Positions 53,850 to 62,209 of a stretch of 64,000 nucleotides of DNA are shown here, one piece after another (within the stretch, counting starts at the first letter, position 1; each line of letters starts with the position of its first letter). The notes beneath the pieces were generated by a model. It searched no databases. It saw nothing but the letters and a program-made list of their open reading frames with translations, and had not been told where the DNA came from. Made by a program: the position numbers and the translations under genes. The DNA lies in assembly GCA_017985935.1 (NCBI GenBank), contig JAGNWT010000004.1, positions 20,830 to 84,829 on the forward strand, in the 5' to 3' direction. The stretch is from Anaerolineales bacterium. GTDB taxonomy: Bacteria; Chloroflexota; Anaerolineae; Anaerolineales; Villigracilaceae.

Positions 53850-55169
53850 ATGTCACTTAGCAAGCATCCATCCTTTAACCTGAAAGCAGTTCTACGCGAA
53901 ACAAATATCGCGGCAGATACGCTTCGCGCGTGGGAAAGACGCTACGGCCTTCCCCTTCCGCAACGCACCGCGGGCGGGCACCGTCTTTACTCAGAATACG
54001 ACATCGAAACCATCCGATGGTTGATCGCGAGACAGGCTGAAGGGCTGACGATCTCCCGCGCTGTGGATCTGTGGAACGGTCAGATCGAATCGGGCGTGGA
54101 CCCGCTCGCGGGTCACTCCCCTTCCACAGCTCACTCCTTGCAAATGGTTCCTGCCATTTATTCTCCCGTGGACACAAACCTCGACGCCCTGCGCGCCGAG
54201 TGGATTCAAGCCTGCATGAACTTCGATGAAGCAACAGCCGAGCAGGTTTTGAATCACGCTTTTTCGGTTTTCCCGGTGGAAGCGGTCTGCATGGAAATTC
54301 TGCAAAAGGGTCTCTCGGAATTCGGCGGGCTGTGGTACGAGAACCGCGCTTCGGTACAGCAGGAGCATTTTGCTTCAGGGCTTGCCATGCGCCGTCTCGA
54401 CTCGCTGTTGAGCGGAGCGCCCGTCCCGACCCGAAATCAAACCGTGCTGGTGGGCTGCCCGTCCAATGAGTGGCACACCTTCACGCCTTTACATCTATCC
54501 CTGCTTCTGCGTCGCCGCGGAATGAATGTGATCCACCTTGGCGCGAACGTGCCTGTGGAGCAATTTGAAGAGACCGTCACCGCTGTGCGTGCCAGCATGG
54601 TTGTGCTCGTCGCGCAAACCCTGACCACCGCCGCTGCTTTGCAGGTCACCGCCAAGGCATTGTCTGGGCTGGGCATTCCTGTCGGCTACGGCGGACGGAT
54701 CTTCAACCTGCACCCCAATCTCGCAGAGCACATCCCCGGCTTTTACCTCGGAGACTCTCTGCCCGCTTCTGTCAATACCATTGAAAATCTTTTGAAGAGC
54801 AAGGTCAAACTTAACGACACAAAATCGATCTCGGAAGAATACGTCGCGGCGCATCAGGCATTCACTTCAAAACGGATCCACATTGAAAGCACCATCAAAG
54901 AGATGATCCCTGTCTCCGTGCATTCGGAAGGATTCGACACGGGTATTCAATTCCTTGGCAACAATATCGCCGCTGCCCTCCAACTCGGAAACATGGAACA
55001 CGTCACGATGGAGATGGAATGGGTCAAGGTCCTTCTGCGGTCGTACCAACGTCCGCCCAGTGAACTGGCGAACTTCATGAACAGCTATTCACAGGCGGTT
55101 GACAAGCACATCAATGGTCAGGGTAACCCGATCAAGAACTGGCTGAAAGAACAAGCCTCGAACGTCTAA
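53850..55169 (+). CDS. carH: CarH/LitR-type MerR regulator with B12-binding photoreceptor domain
   Basis: 439 aa. The MerR helix-turn-helix spans 8-75 (TLRAWERRYGLPLPQRTAGG). The helical cap domain (about 105-190) carries LWYENRASVQQEHFASG with Trp162, Glu172 and His173. The B12 Rossmann fold (about 195-320) has NEWHTFTP, where His209 is the expected lower cobalt ligand. In CarH, adenosylcobalamin drives a DNA-binding tetramer in the dark and light breaks it. Two oddities: the residue after the cap Trp is Tyr163 (His132 in Thermus CarH), and about 110 extra residues follow (330-439). The likely targets are crtB and crtI. Confidence 0.87.
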   Translation: MSLSKHPSFNLKAVLRETNIAADTLRAWERRYGLPLPQRTAGGHRLYSEYDIETIRWLIARQAEGLTISRAVDLWNGQIESGVDPLAGHSPSTAHSLQMVPAIYSPVDTNLDALRAEWIQACMNFDEATAEQVLNHAFSVFPVEAVCMEILQKGLSEFGGLWYENRASVQQEHFASGLAMRRLDSLLSGAPVPTRNQTVLVGCPSNEWHTFTPLHLSLLLRRRGMNVIHLGANVPVEQFEETVTAVRASMVVLVAQTLTTAAALQVTAKALSGLGIPVGYGGRIFNLHPNLAEHIPGFYLGDSLPASVNTIENLLKSKVKLNDTKSISEEYVAAHQAFTSKRIHIESTIKEMIPVSVHSEGFDTGIQFLGNNIAAALQLGNMEHVTMEMEWVKVLLRSYQRPPSELANFMNSYSQAVDKHINGQGNPIKNWLKEQASNV

Positions 55170-55270
55170 AACAAGAACGAAAATGACAACTAAATCTTTT
55201 TCTTTACAGGCATGGTTCCGCTCTGCCTGATATGTTCACATTGTCTTTCAGACCTGCAAGGAACAATACA

Positions 55271-55597
55271 ATGAAACTCGCAAAAACAATTTCCGCTCTG
55301 GGCATTCTCGCCATGACCGCAGTCCTCATCTATGGGTTCACCGTTGGTGACTTCTTCAGCGAAGGCAGCCAGTTGACCTCCATGCCGTGGGGTATCGTCT
55401 CCCTTGTGGACCTGTACACCGGCTTCACCCTTTTTTCGGCGTGGATCATCTATCGCGAAAAGTCCCTGCCGGCCGCCATTCTGTGGACGATCGCCATGAT
55501 GGTTCTCGGCTTCTTCGCGGGAAGTCTCTACGCCTTCCTTGCCTTGCAATCGAGTAATGGCGATTGGCGCAAATTCTGGCTTGGGAAACATGCCTGA
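55271..55597 (+). CDS. Small membrane protein, DUF1475-like
   Basis: 108 aa from ATG 55271 (preceded by AAGGAAC). Three membrane segments (about 5-25, 36-60, 65-90). The central MPWGIVSLVDLYTGFTLFSA segment is the most distinctive and suggests the DUF1475 family. Function unknown. It overlaps the next gene by 8 bases and opens a tightly packed run of small membrane proteins after carH. Confidence 0.7.
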   Translation: MKLAKTISALGILAMTAVLIYGFTVGDFFSEGSQLTSMPWGIVSLVDLYTGFTLFSAWIIYREKSLPAAILWTIAMMVLGFFAGSLYAFLALQSSNGDWRKFWLGKHA

Positions 55598-56288
55598 AAA
55601 CTCCGCAGCCCAGCCTGGTAAAGGGCGTGAGGTTCTCGAAGAATTGCAGACTGTTTTCACCGGGCGCAACTCTTTCATGGACGCGATCCTGCCGCCGATC
55701 ATCTTTTTGATCGTCAACGGGCTGGTGAGCTTTCAAGCCGCCATGTGGAGCGCGCTGATCGTCTCCGTCATCTTTGCCGCGCTCCGCATCATCCGCAAAC
55801 AATCATTGACCTACGCCCTGGCTGGCATTTTCAGCGTGGGCATCGCGATCGGCATCGCCTGGTTCCTCGGCCGATCAGAGGGGTTTTTTCTGCCCGGTCT
55901 CATCAGCGGAAGCATGACCCTGTTGCTGGCAGTGCTGAGTCTGGTCATCCGCCGCCCCATGGTGGCGTGGACCAGTTTCATCGCCCGCCGCTGGCCGTTG
56001 GACTGGTACTGGCATCCGCTGGTCCGCCCTGCGTACAGCGAAGTGACCTTTGCTTGGGTGATCTTCTTTGCGGCGCGTTTATATTTGCAATTCGCATTGT
56101 TCGAAGATCAGAACACAACTTCGCTGGCTCTTGCCAATCTCGTCACCGGCTGGCCTGCGACGATCCTACTTTTGATCGGCAGTTATTTGTATGGAACCTG
56201 GCGTCTCGCCCAACTGCGCGGACCCAGTGTGGATGAATTCCGCAACGATTCTCCCGCCCCGTGGACAAGTCAGCGGCGCGGATTCTAA
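55590..56288 (+). CDS. DUF3159-like polytopic membrane protein
   Basis: 232 aa from ATG 55590. Five or six membrane helices. Conserved-looking region: a cytoplasmic start (GKGREVLEELQTVFTGRNSF), then ALIVSVIFAALRIIRKQSL, and a polar segment ARRWPLDWYWHPLVRPAYSE between helices. This matches the general layout of DUF3159 proteins. Function unknown. It overlaps the previous gene (8 bases) and lies 22 bases before the DUF1295 gene. Confidence 0.7.
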   Translation: MPENSAAQPGKGREVLEELQTVFTGRNSFMDAILPPIIFLIVNGLVSFQAAMWSALIVSVIFAALRIIRKQSLTYALAGIFSVGIAIGIAWFLGRSEGFFLPGLISGSMTLLLAVLSLVIRRPMVAWTSFIARRWPLDWYWHPLVRPAYSEVTFAWVIFFAARLYLQFALFEDQNTTSLALANLVTGWPATILLLIGSYLYGTWRLAQLRGPSVDEFRNDSPAPWTSQRRGF

Positions 56289-56310
56289 TTTTATATAAGG
56301 ATAAAACCTC

Positions 56311-57177
56311 ATGAAGACATCTGACCGCAATGCGCTTATCGCACTCCCCATTTTGATCTTGATCGGAGCTCTCGTCGCCCTGGCAGGCAGCCAGGGCGGG
56401 ACCCTGGTTGGCGGCATCCCCCTATTTGCCTTGTCGGTTGGCTTGGCTTTCCTGATTCAGTGGCTGGTATTCATCCCTGCCTATCTTTTCCAGACCGAAA
56501 AATTCTTCGACCTGACCGGCAGCATCACGTACATCTCTGTCACCGCGATCGCGCTCTTCTTCAGCCCGAAGATGGACGCCCGCTCGATCATCTTATCTGC
56601 GCTCGTCATTCTTTGGGCCGTCCGCCTTGGTTCCTTCCTCTTCGGGCGGATCAAGAAAGCCGGCAAAGACGACCGCTTCGATGAGATCAAACCTTCCTTC
56701 ATCCGCTTTCTCAACGTGTGGACCATTCAAGGGTTATGGGTCACGTTCACCGTAGCCGCCGCATTGGTCGCCATCACGACCAGCAACCGAAAAGAACTGG
56801 ATGTGTTCGCCATTGTCGGTCTTTTGGTCTGGATCTTCGGCTTTGTCTTTGAAGTGGTGGCGGATAACCAAAAGAGCCGCTTCAGCGCGGACCCCGCGAA
56901 CAAAGGCAAGTTCATTCGAACGGGCTTATGGTCGCGATCACGTCATCCTAACTACTTCGGCGAGATCGTCCTTTGGGTTGGCGTGGCGATCATTGCCCTG
57001 CCTGTGTTGCAAGGCTGGCAATGGGTTGCCATGATCTCTCCGGTCTTCGTCACCTTCCTTTTGACTCGCGTCAGTGGTGTTCCCCTGCTTGAGAAAAAAG
57101 CAGACAAAAAATGGGGTGGACAGGAAGATTACGAAACCTACAAAAAGAATACACCGGTGTTGTTCCCTCGTTTGTAA
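56311..57177 (+). CDS. DUF1295 (steroid-reductase-like) membrane protein
   Basis: 288 aa with about seven membrane helices. The C-terminal signature LWSRSRHPNYFGEIVLWVGV, followed by GVPLLEKKADKKWGG, matches DUF1295, related to 3-oxo-5-alpha-steroid 4-dehydrogenases and isoprenylcysteine methyltransferases. The fold handles lipid substrates with NADPH or SAM. In this island it could modify a terpenoid or carotenoid, which is inference from position only. Confidence 0.85.
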   Translation: MKTSDRNALIALPILILIGALVALAGSQGGTLVGGIPLFALSVGLAFLIQWLVFIPAYLFQTEKFFDLTGSITYISVTAIALFFSPKMDARSIILSALVILWAVRLGSFLFGRIKKAGKDDRFDEIKPSFIRFLNVWTIQGLWVTFTVAAALVAITTSNRKELDVFAIVGLLVWIFGFVFEVVADNQKSRFSADPANKGKFIRTGLWSRSRHPNYFGEIVLWVGVAIIALPVLQGWQWVAMISPVFVTFLLTRVSGVPLLEKKADKKWGGQEDYETYKKNTPVLFPRL

Positions 57178-57206
57178 TTTTCGGTCTTTACTAAATCAGG
57201 AGTTTC

Positions 57207-57554
57207 ATGTTCATCCAAATTCTTCAGATCATCGCAGCCATCGCCACCATTCTGACCGGGCTCATTTCTTTGCTCAAGCCAGAATCCGTCACCGGGTTTA
57301 CGGGGTTACGTCCCGAAGGTGGACGCGGCATCACGGAGATCCGTGCTGTGCTCGGTGGATTCTTCGTCGCCCTTGGCGCTGCGCCCCTTCTGCTCAACTC
57401 CCCTTCCACTTACACCATGCTCGGCATTGCATACCTGGTGGTTGGATTGGTGCGCGGGGTTTCCATGTTCGTTGATAAATCGGTCGAACGATCGAACAAC
57501 ATCAGCCTTGTGGTTGAGATCATCTTCGGCATCATTCTGGTGCTGCCCGCATGA
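57207..57554 (+). CDS. Small four-helix membrane protein (DUF4345-like)
   Basis: 115 aa. Four membrane segments: about 3-20, 45-62, 67-87 and 95-113. LRPEGGRGITEIRAVLGGFF between helices 1 and 2 is the recognisable block of DUF4345-like proteins. RBS AGGAG. Its stop overlaps the start of the selenoprotein candidate (ATGA), which implies translational coupling. Confidence 0.75.
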   Translation: MFIQILQIIAAIATILTGLISLLKPESVTGFTGLRPEGGRGITEIRAVLGGFFVALGAAPLLLNSPSTYTMLGIAYLVVGLVRGVSMFVDKSVERSNNISLVVEIIFGIILVLPA

Positions 57555-58039
57555 GCCGCGCTGAACTCAACAAACCCGCACCTGATTTCACGCTGACCGA
57601 TTTCAACGGCAAAGAGATCAGCCTCACAGATTTTCAAGGCAATAAGAACGTCCTGCTGGTTTTCAACCGCGGTTTCCTCTGACCTTTCTGCCAAGGGCAC
57701 ATGGCGCAGTTGCGCCAGGATTATGACAAGTTCACAGCGTTGGAGACCGAGATCGTCGTGCTCGGACCTGAAAAGGCGATTGCATTTTCAAATTACTGGC
57801 GGGATCATCACCTGCCATTCATCGGTCTGCCCGACCCAACTCACAGTGTGCTAAAACTTTACGGGCAGGAGGTCAGCCTCTTCAAGTTCGGAAGAATGCC
57901 CGCGCAGGTTGCCATCGATAAACAGGGAGTGGCTCGCTTCGTCCACTACGGACATGACATGAGCGACATCCCGGCGAACGAAGAAATTTTAGAACTCTTA
58001 AAGATCATGAACGAACAGCAATACAAGATCAACAAATAA
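57551..58039 (+). CDS. Peroxiredoxin-like protein with in-frame TGA (predicted selenocysteine)
   Basis: 162 residues if TGA codon 44 (57680-57682) is read as selenocysteine. The fold is AhpC/TSA, Prx-like2 subgroup: KPAPDFTLTDFNGKEISL, then LLVFNRGFL-U-PFC, IVVLGPEKAIAF, GLPDPTHSVLKLYG and QVAIDKQGVARFVHYG. In the family the motif is RGFxCPFC, so Sec44 replaces exactly the first Cys and Cys47 is its partner; there are no other cysteines. The frame stays open and family-like for 119 codons after the TGA. A SECIS-like hairpin starts 20 bases after it. It overlaps the upstream gene (ATGA). A nonsense mutation is the alternative. Confidence 0.8.
57702..57717 (+). promoter_or_regulatory. Candidate bacterial SECIS hairpin
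   Basis: TGGCGC / GCGCCA, perfect 6-bp stem with a four-base AGTT loop, beginning 20 bases after the TGA. A short GC-rich stem at this distance, with G in the first two loop positions, fits the published bacterial SECIS description, where SelB binds the apical GU. Confidence 0.6.
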
Positions 58040-58049
58040 CAAGGAAAAA

Positions 58050-59270
58050 ATGAACAACAAACGCCTCTTTTCGATCATCCTCGTCGTATTCATAGACTTG
58101 CTCGGTTTCAGCCTCATCCTTCCGCTTCTGCCGTACTATGCAGAGACCTTCAAAGCCAATCAGACCACCACGGGAATTTTGATCGCATCCTACGCGGTGA
58201 TGCAGTTGATCGGCGCGCCGATCCTTGGTCGTCTTTCGGACCGCTTCGGCCGCCGCCCTGTTTTATTGATCAGCGTCTTCGGAACTTTCCTTGGCTTTTT
58301 ATTGCTCGGCTTCGCCAACGCCCTGTGGATGCTTTTTGCCAGCCGCATACTTGATGGATTGACCGGCGGCAACTTGAGCGTGGCGCAGGCTTACATCTCC
58401 GACGTGACCGATGAGAAAAGCCGCTCGAAAGGACTCGGTATGATCGGCGCAGCCTTTGGGCTGGGCTTCATTATCGGACCTGTCACCGGCGGGCTGCTCA
58501 GCCAGTGGGGATACGCTGTCCCTGCCTTTGCCGCAGCGGTGATCTCATTCATCAACCTGATCTTGATCTATGCCTGGCTGCCCGAATCGCTCACCGAAGA
58601 GAAGCGCAGTCAGATGACCGAGAAGCGCCCCGCCATCACGCTGAATGCGCTGATCGTGGCCTTCCAACGCCCGTTCACTGGTTCGATCCTCATCACCCGC
58701 TTTTTCTTCGGTCTGGCTTTTGCCATCTTCCAGACCATCTTTTCACTGTACGCGCTCGCAAAATTCAATCTCACCGCGAGAGACACAGGCTTCGTGTTGA
58801 CCTATGTGGGCGTGCTCTCTGTGATCGTGCAGGGCTTCCTCGTGGGTCGGCTTACCAAGCAATATCGTGAAGACATCCTCATCACGGTCAGCGTGGTGCT
58901 AATGGGATTCTCCCTGCTCGGCTGGGCGCTCGCTCCATCGCTGCTTTGGGTGTACGTCATCATGACTCCCACCGCGCTCTCTGGCGGCTTGCTCAACACC
59001 CTGCTCTCCTCCACATTGACAAAAGCCGTTGCCCCGCAGGAGATCGGCGGCATCCTTGGACTCTCCTCCGCAGTTGAAAGCTCCACCCGCATCATCGCCC
59101 CACTTCTTGGCGGATTGCTTTTGCAGCAGGTTGGAACATGGGCGCCAGGAGTATTCGGCGCGGTCGTCATGATCGGCGTCAGCATCTTCGTCTTCATCAA
59201 GATCTACAACAACCCGATCGTGGCCACACTGAAGCAAACTCCGCCGGTCCCCGTACCTGCATCGGATTAA
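58050..59270 (+). CDS. MFS transporter (TCR/Tet-like)
   Basis: 406 aa, 12 membrane helices. The loop 2-3 motif is GRLSDRFGRRPVLL. A motif-C-like GLGFIIGPVTGGLLSQWG lies in helix 5, which marks drug-proton antiporters of the tetracycline-resistance type. Substrate unknown. It starts 10 bases after the selenoprotein candidate and ends 4 bases before the next ORF, inside the same operon. It could export a toxic or oxidised metabolite. Confidence 0.9.
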   Translation: MNNKRLFSIILVVFIDLLGFSLILPLLPYYAETFKANQTTTGILIASYAVMQLIGAPILGRLSDRFGRRPVLLISVFGTFLGFLLLGFANALWMLFASRILDGLTGGNLSVAQAYISDVTDEKSRSKGLGMIGAAFGLGFIIGPVTGGLLSQWGYAVPAFAAAVISFINLILIYAWLPESLTEEKRSQMTEKRPAITLNALIVAFQRPFTGSILITRFFFGLAFAIFQTIFSLYALAKFNLTARDTGFVLTYVGVLSVIVQGFLVGRLTKQYREDILITVSVVLMGFSLLGWALAPSLLWVYVIMTPTALSGGLLNTLLSSTLTKAVAPQEIGGILGLSSAVESSTRIIAPLLGGLLLQQVGTWAPGVFGAVVMIGVSIFVFIKIYNNPIVATLKQTPPVPVPASD

Positions 59271-59274
59271 GAAC

Positions 59275-59883
59275 ATGACAAGCGAAGTCACACGCTACGA
59301 ACTACCGCCCGCGGGTATTACCCTGCTCGGTTATGTGGTGCGGCGCATGCACAAAACCCACTGGCTCATGCACATCCCTGCGCTGATCGGCGAGGACAAA
59401 CATGGTGAAGCGCTGGCAAAGGTAGCCATGTACGCGGTGACTTCGTCCACCTCTTTTGGTCCCGCCTATTATCAGCCGCAGTTCAATTCCGTAGGCGCAG
59501 AGATCTCCGAGGCAGACCCAACCACCGGCGCATTGGTCAAAGCAAAGCTCGAAGCCAGTTCACCTACCTACCTCATTTCGTATTCCGCGCTCATGCCGAA
59601 CGGAGATTTGTTCTCAGGGCGCGAAGAGATCACCGGCACCACAATCGGTCTGCGCGGACTTGGCATGCCAGCCCCATCTAAATTCACTTTCACCTCAGGC
59701 AGCTACACCGCAGACCTAACTGGCGTGCTCACCAGTGAGCTCGCCCTTTCGCTCATCGGTCGCACACGCATCCGCGCCTATGGGTTTCTGAACTTCAGCG
59801 ACAATGCCGAAAACACGGGTAAAGTGACCGTGGACCGAAACAACAAGATCAAACTGGAAATTAACAACAAAGAACTCGTATGA
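59275..59883 (+). CDS. Uncharacterised beta-rich protein
   Basis: 202 aa, no signal peptide and no membrane segment. It begins MTSEVTRYELPPAGITLLGY. The C-terminal half is rich in beta-strands with Thr, Ser and Gly, ending VDRNNKIKLEINNKELV. No family was recognised. It is translationally coupled to the photolyase gene by an ATGA overlap, so a role in the same light/stress response is possible but unsupported by sequence. Confidence 0.7.
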   Translation: MTSEVTRYELPPAGITLLGYVVRRMHKTHWLMHIPALIGEDKHGEALAKVAMYAVTSSTSFGPAYYQPQFNSVGAEISEADPTTGALVKAKLEASSPTYLISYSALMPNGDLFSGREEITGTTIGLRGLGMPAPSKFTFTSGSYTADLTGVLTSELALSLIGRTRIRAYGFLNFSDNAENTGKVTVDRNNKIKLEINNKELV

Positions 59884-61244
59884 CATCGATCTGGTGGATT
59901 CGCCGCGACTTGAGATTGACAGACAACCCAGCGCTCCATTCCGCGCTCGGGCAGGGTCAGGTCATCCCGGTCTTCATCCTCGACCCGGCATTCTCTACCC
60001 ACTCGCCCCGGCGGCGTAACTTCCTCTACGAGGGACTCAACTCCCTGCACAAGAATCTACAATCACGCGGATCGTATCTTGTCGTTCGCGCAGGCAAGCC
60101 GGCAGACGTTTTGCGCCGGCTGATGCAGGAAACGAATGCGAGCGCGATCTTCGCAGAAGAAGATTACACACCATACGCCCGCAAGAGAGATGCTGACATC
60201 AGCCGGGATTTGCCCTTGCAATTGGTCCTCGGGCAGACCGTGCATCACCCCGAGTTTGTAAAAAAAGCGGACGGCAAGCCGTACACGGTGTACACGCCCT
60301 ACTCAAAAGTTTGGAAGTCCCTGCTGCAGGAAATTCAACTCGCCCCGGCTCCGAAGGAAATATCCACTCCTGCGGGTGTTGAGAGTGAGCCTCTGCCCGA
60401 GTTTACAGACAATCCTCTCTTTCCGGCTGGCGAACGCGAAGCAAAGTTCCGCTTGAAACAATTTACCAACTCACCGATCACCGAATACGCCGAGAGCCGC
60501 AACCGCATGGACCTGAAAGGGACATCTGCCCTCTCGCCGTATCTGCGGTTTGGAATGGTCGGGCTGAGGCAAGCCGTCAGCGCGGCGAAACAGGCTCAAG
60601 AGTCGGCACGAACGGCGGAAGAAAAACATGGAGCAGAGATCTGGTTGAACGAACTTATCTGGCGCGAGTTCTACATCCAGATCCTTTATCACTTCCCGCG
60701 TGTGACAGCCAACGCCTTCAACCCCGCACTTGCCAACATCGAGTGGCGCAATGACGAATCTGAATTTGCCGCGTGGAAGGATGGGCGCACAGGCATGCCT
60801 GTGGTGGATGCGGCCATGCGCCAACTTAAAGAGACAGGCTGGATGCACAACCGTGCCCGCATGATCGTGGCTTCGTTCCTGGTGAAAGACCTGTTGATCG
60901 ATTGGCGCTGGGGCGAGGCGTGGTTCATGGAAAATCTGCTCGATGGCGATGTGGCGGCGAACAATGGCGGCTGGCAGTGGACCGCCGGCACCGGCACTGA
61001 TGCCGCGCCGTACTTCCGCATTTTCAACCCAGTTCTGCAAAGTGTAAAATTCGACCCGAACGGAGACTACATCCGCAAGTGGGTCCCCGAATTGAGCGAC
61101 CTGAATTCCAGGGATATCCACGCTCCGTGGGAAAAAAATATCACGGTCCAGGGCTACCCGTCGCAGCCGATCGTTGACCGAAGCATTGTCAAAGAACGAA
61201 CGCTTGCGGCATATAAAAATTCAAAAGGAAATTCCGAGTCATGA
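59880..61244 (+). CDS. phr: Deoxyribodipyrimidine photolyase
   Basis: 454 aa, cryptochrome/photolyase family. The N-terminal antenna domain (IWWIRRDLRLTDNPALHSAL) is followed by the FAD domain. The latter holds LNELIWREFYIQILYHFPRV, GMPVVDAAMRQLKETGWMHN, RMIVASFLVKDLLIDWRWG and NNGGWQWTAGTGTDAAPYFR, where the Asn-Trp-rich region contacts FAD and DNA. It is a class I CPD photolyase by these motifs. It repairs UV dimers using blue light, which suits coregulation with carotenoids under CarH. Overlaps both neighbours (ATGA). Confidence 0.95.
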   Translation: MTSIWWIRRDLRLTDNPALHSALGQGQVIPVFILDPAFSTHSPRRRNFLYEGLNSLHKNLQSRGSYLVVRAGKPADVLRRLMQETNASAIFAEEDYTPYARKRDADISRDLPLQLVLGQTVHHPEFVKKADGKPYTVYTPYSKVWKSLLQEIQLAPAPKEISTPAGVESEPLPEFTDNPLFPAGEREAKFRLKQFTNSPITEYAESRNRMDLKGTSALSPYLRFGMVGLRQAVSAAKQAQESARTAEEKHGAEIWLNELIWREFYIQILYHFPRVTANAFNPALANIEWRNDESEFAAWKDGRTGMPVVDAAMRQLKETGWMHNRARMIVASFLVKDLLIDWRWGEAWFMENLLDGDVAANNGGWQWTAGTGTDAAPYFRIFNPVLQSVKFDPNGDYIRKWVPELSDLNSRDIHAPWEKNITVQGYPSQPIVDRSIVKERTLAAYKNSKGNSES

Positions 61245-62209
61245 GAAGTAAACGTATCCTGCGCGGGGTGGGAATCACGGTCGGTATCATTGTTCTGCTA
61301 GCCATGATCGTCCCCTTCTTCGTGCCTGTGCCGCCACTGGAAGATACTGTGCCGGCAGAAGAACTGGCCGATGGCGATAGTTTTTTCACGGAAGTAAACG
61401 GCATAAATGTGCATCACAAAATCTATGGGGAAGGAGAACAGTCCTTCATCCTGCTGCACGGATTCGGCGCGAGTCTTTTTTCGTGGCGCGAAGTGACCGA
61501 ACCTCTTTCAGCGTTGGGAACGGTCATCGCATATGACCGACCCGCTTTCGGTTTGACCGACCGCCCAATGGAATGGCAGGGAGAAAATCCCTACAGCCCG
61601 CAGGCGCAGGTGAATATCGTGCTGGGTCTGATGGATGAATTCAAGATCGAGAAAGCCATTCTCGTTGGAAACTCAGCGGGCGGAACGGTCGCCATGCAAT
61701 TCGCCTTGCAGCACCCAGACCGTGTGCAAGCCTTGATCCTTGTGGATGCGGCAGTCTATGCCGGCGGAGGTGCGCCTTCGTGGATACGCCCGATTCTCAA
61801 AACCCCGCAAATGGATCGTCTCGGTCCGTTGGTTGCGCGCCAGATCCAGGCGCAAGGCATGGAGTTCATCAAAACTGCCTGGCACGACCCATCCAGGATC
61901 ACGCCTGATGTTTTCGAGGGGTATCAAAAACCGTTGCGGGTGGAGAATTGGGACAAGGCATTATGGCAGTTGACGCTTGCCAGCCAGGAGAGCGGCCTCG
62001 CAGAAAGACTGAACGAGCTCACCATGCCGATCCTTGTCATCACAGGCGACGACGACCGCATTGTGCCCACCGAGCAATCACTGCGCCTCGCGAGCGAGTT
62101 GCCCAACGCCAGCCTGCAAGTGATCGAGCAAAGCGGTCACCTGCCGCATGAAGAAAAGCCCGTTGAATTCATGCAAGCCGTGACAGAATTTTTATCCACA
62201 CTGCCATGA
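61241..62209 (+). CDS. Alpha/beta hydrolase with N-terminal membrane anchor
   Basis: 322 aa. A membrane helix (about 9-29) is followed by an alpha/beta hydrolase fold: oxyanion region LLHGFGASLFSW, nucleophile elbow VGNSAGG, acid VITGDDDRIVP and His in QSGHLPHEEKP. It is probably an esterase or lipase-like enzyme facing the outside or at the membrane. In the carotenoid operon it might act on carotenoid esters or glycosides; this is inference. It overlaps phr and the P450 gene by 4 bases each. Confidence 0.88.
   Translation: MRSKRILRGVGITVGIIVLLAMIVPFFVPVPPLEDTVPAEELADGDSFFTEVNGINVHHKIYGEGEQSFILLHGFGASLFSWREVTEPLSALGTVIAYDRPAFGLTDRPMEWQGENPYSPQAQVNIVLGLMDEFKIEKAILVGNSAGGTVAMQFALQHPDRVQALILVDAAVYAGGGAPSWIRPILKTPQMDRLGPLVARQIQAQGMEFIKTAWHDPSRITPDVFEGYQKPLRVENWDKALWQLTLASQESGLAERLNELTMPILVITGDDDRIVPTEQSLRLASELPNASLQVIEQSGHLPHEEKPVEFMQAVTEFLSTLP

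Noticed and set aside
57701..58039. A separate 112-aa gene starting at the ATG at 57701
   Set aside because: It would lack the N-terminal half of the peroxiredoxin fold and has no ribosome-binding site; the upstream frame continues the same protein up to and across the TGA.
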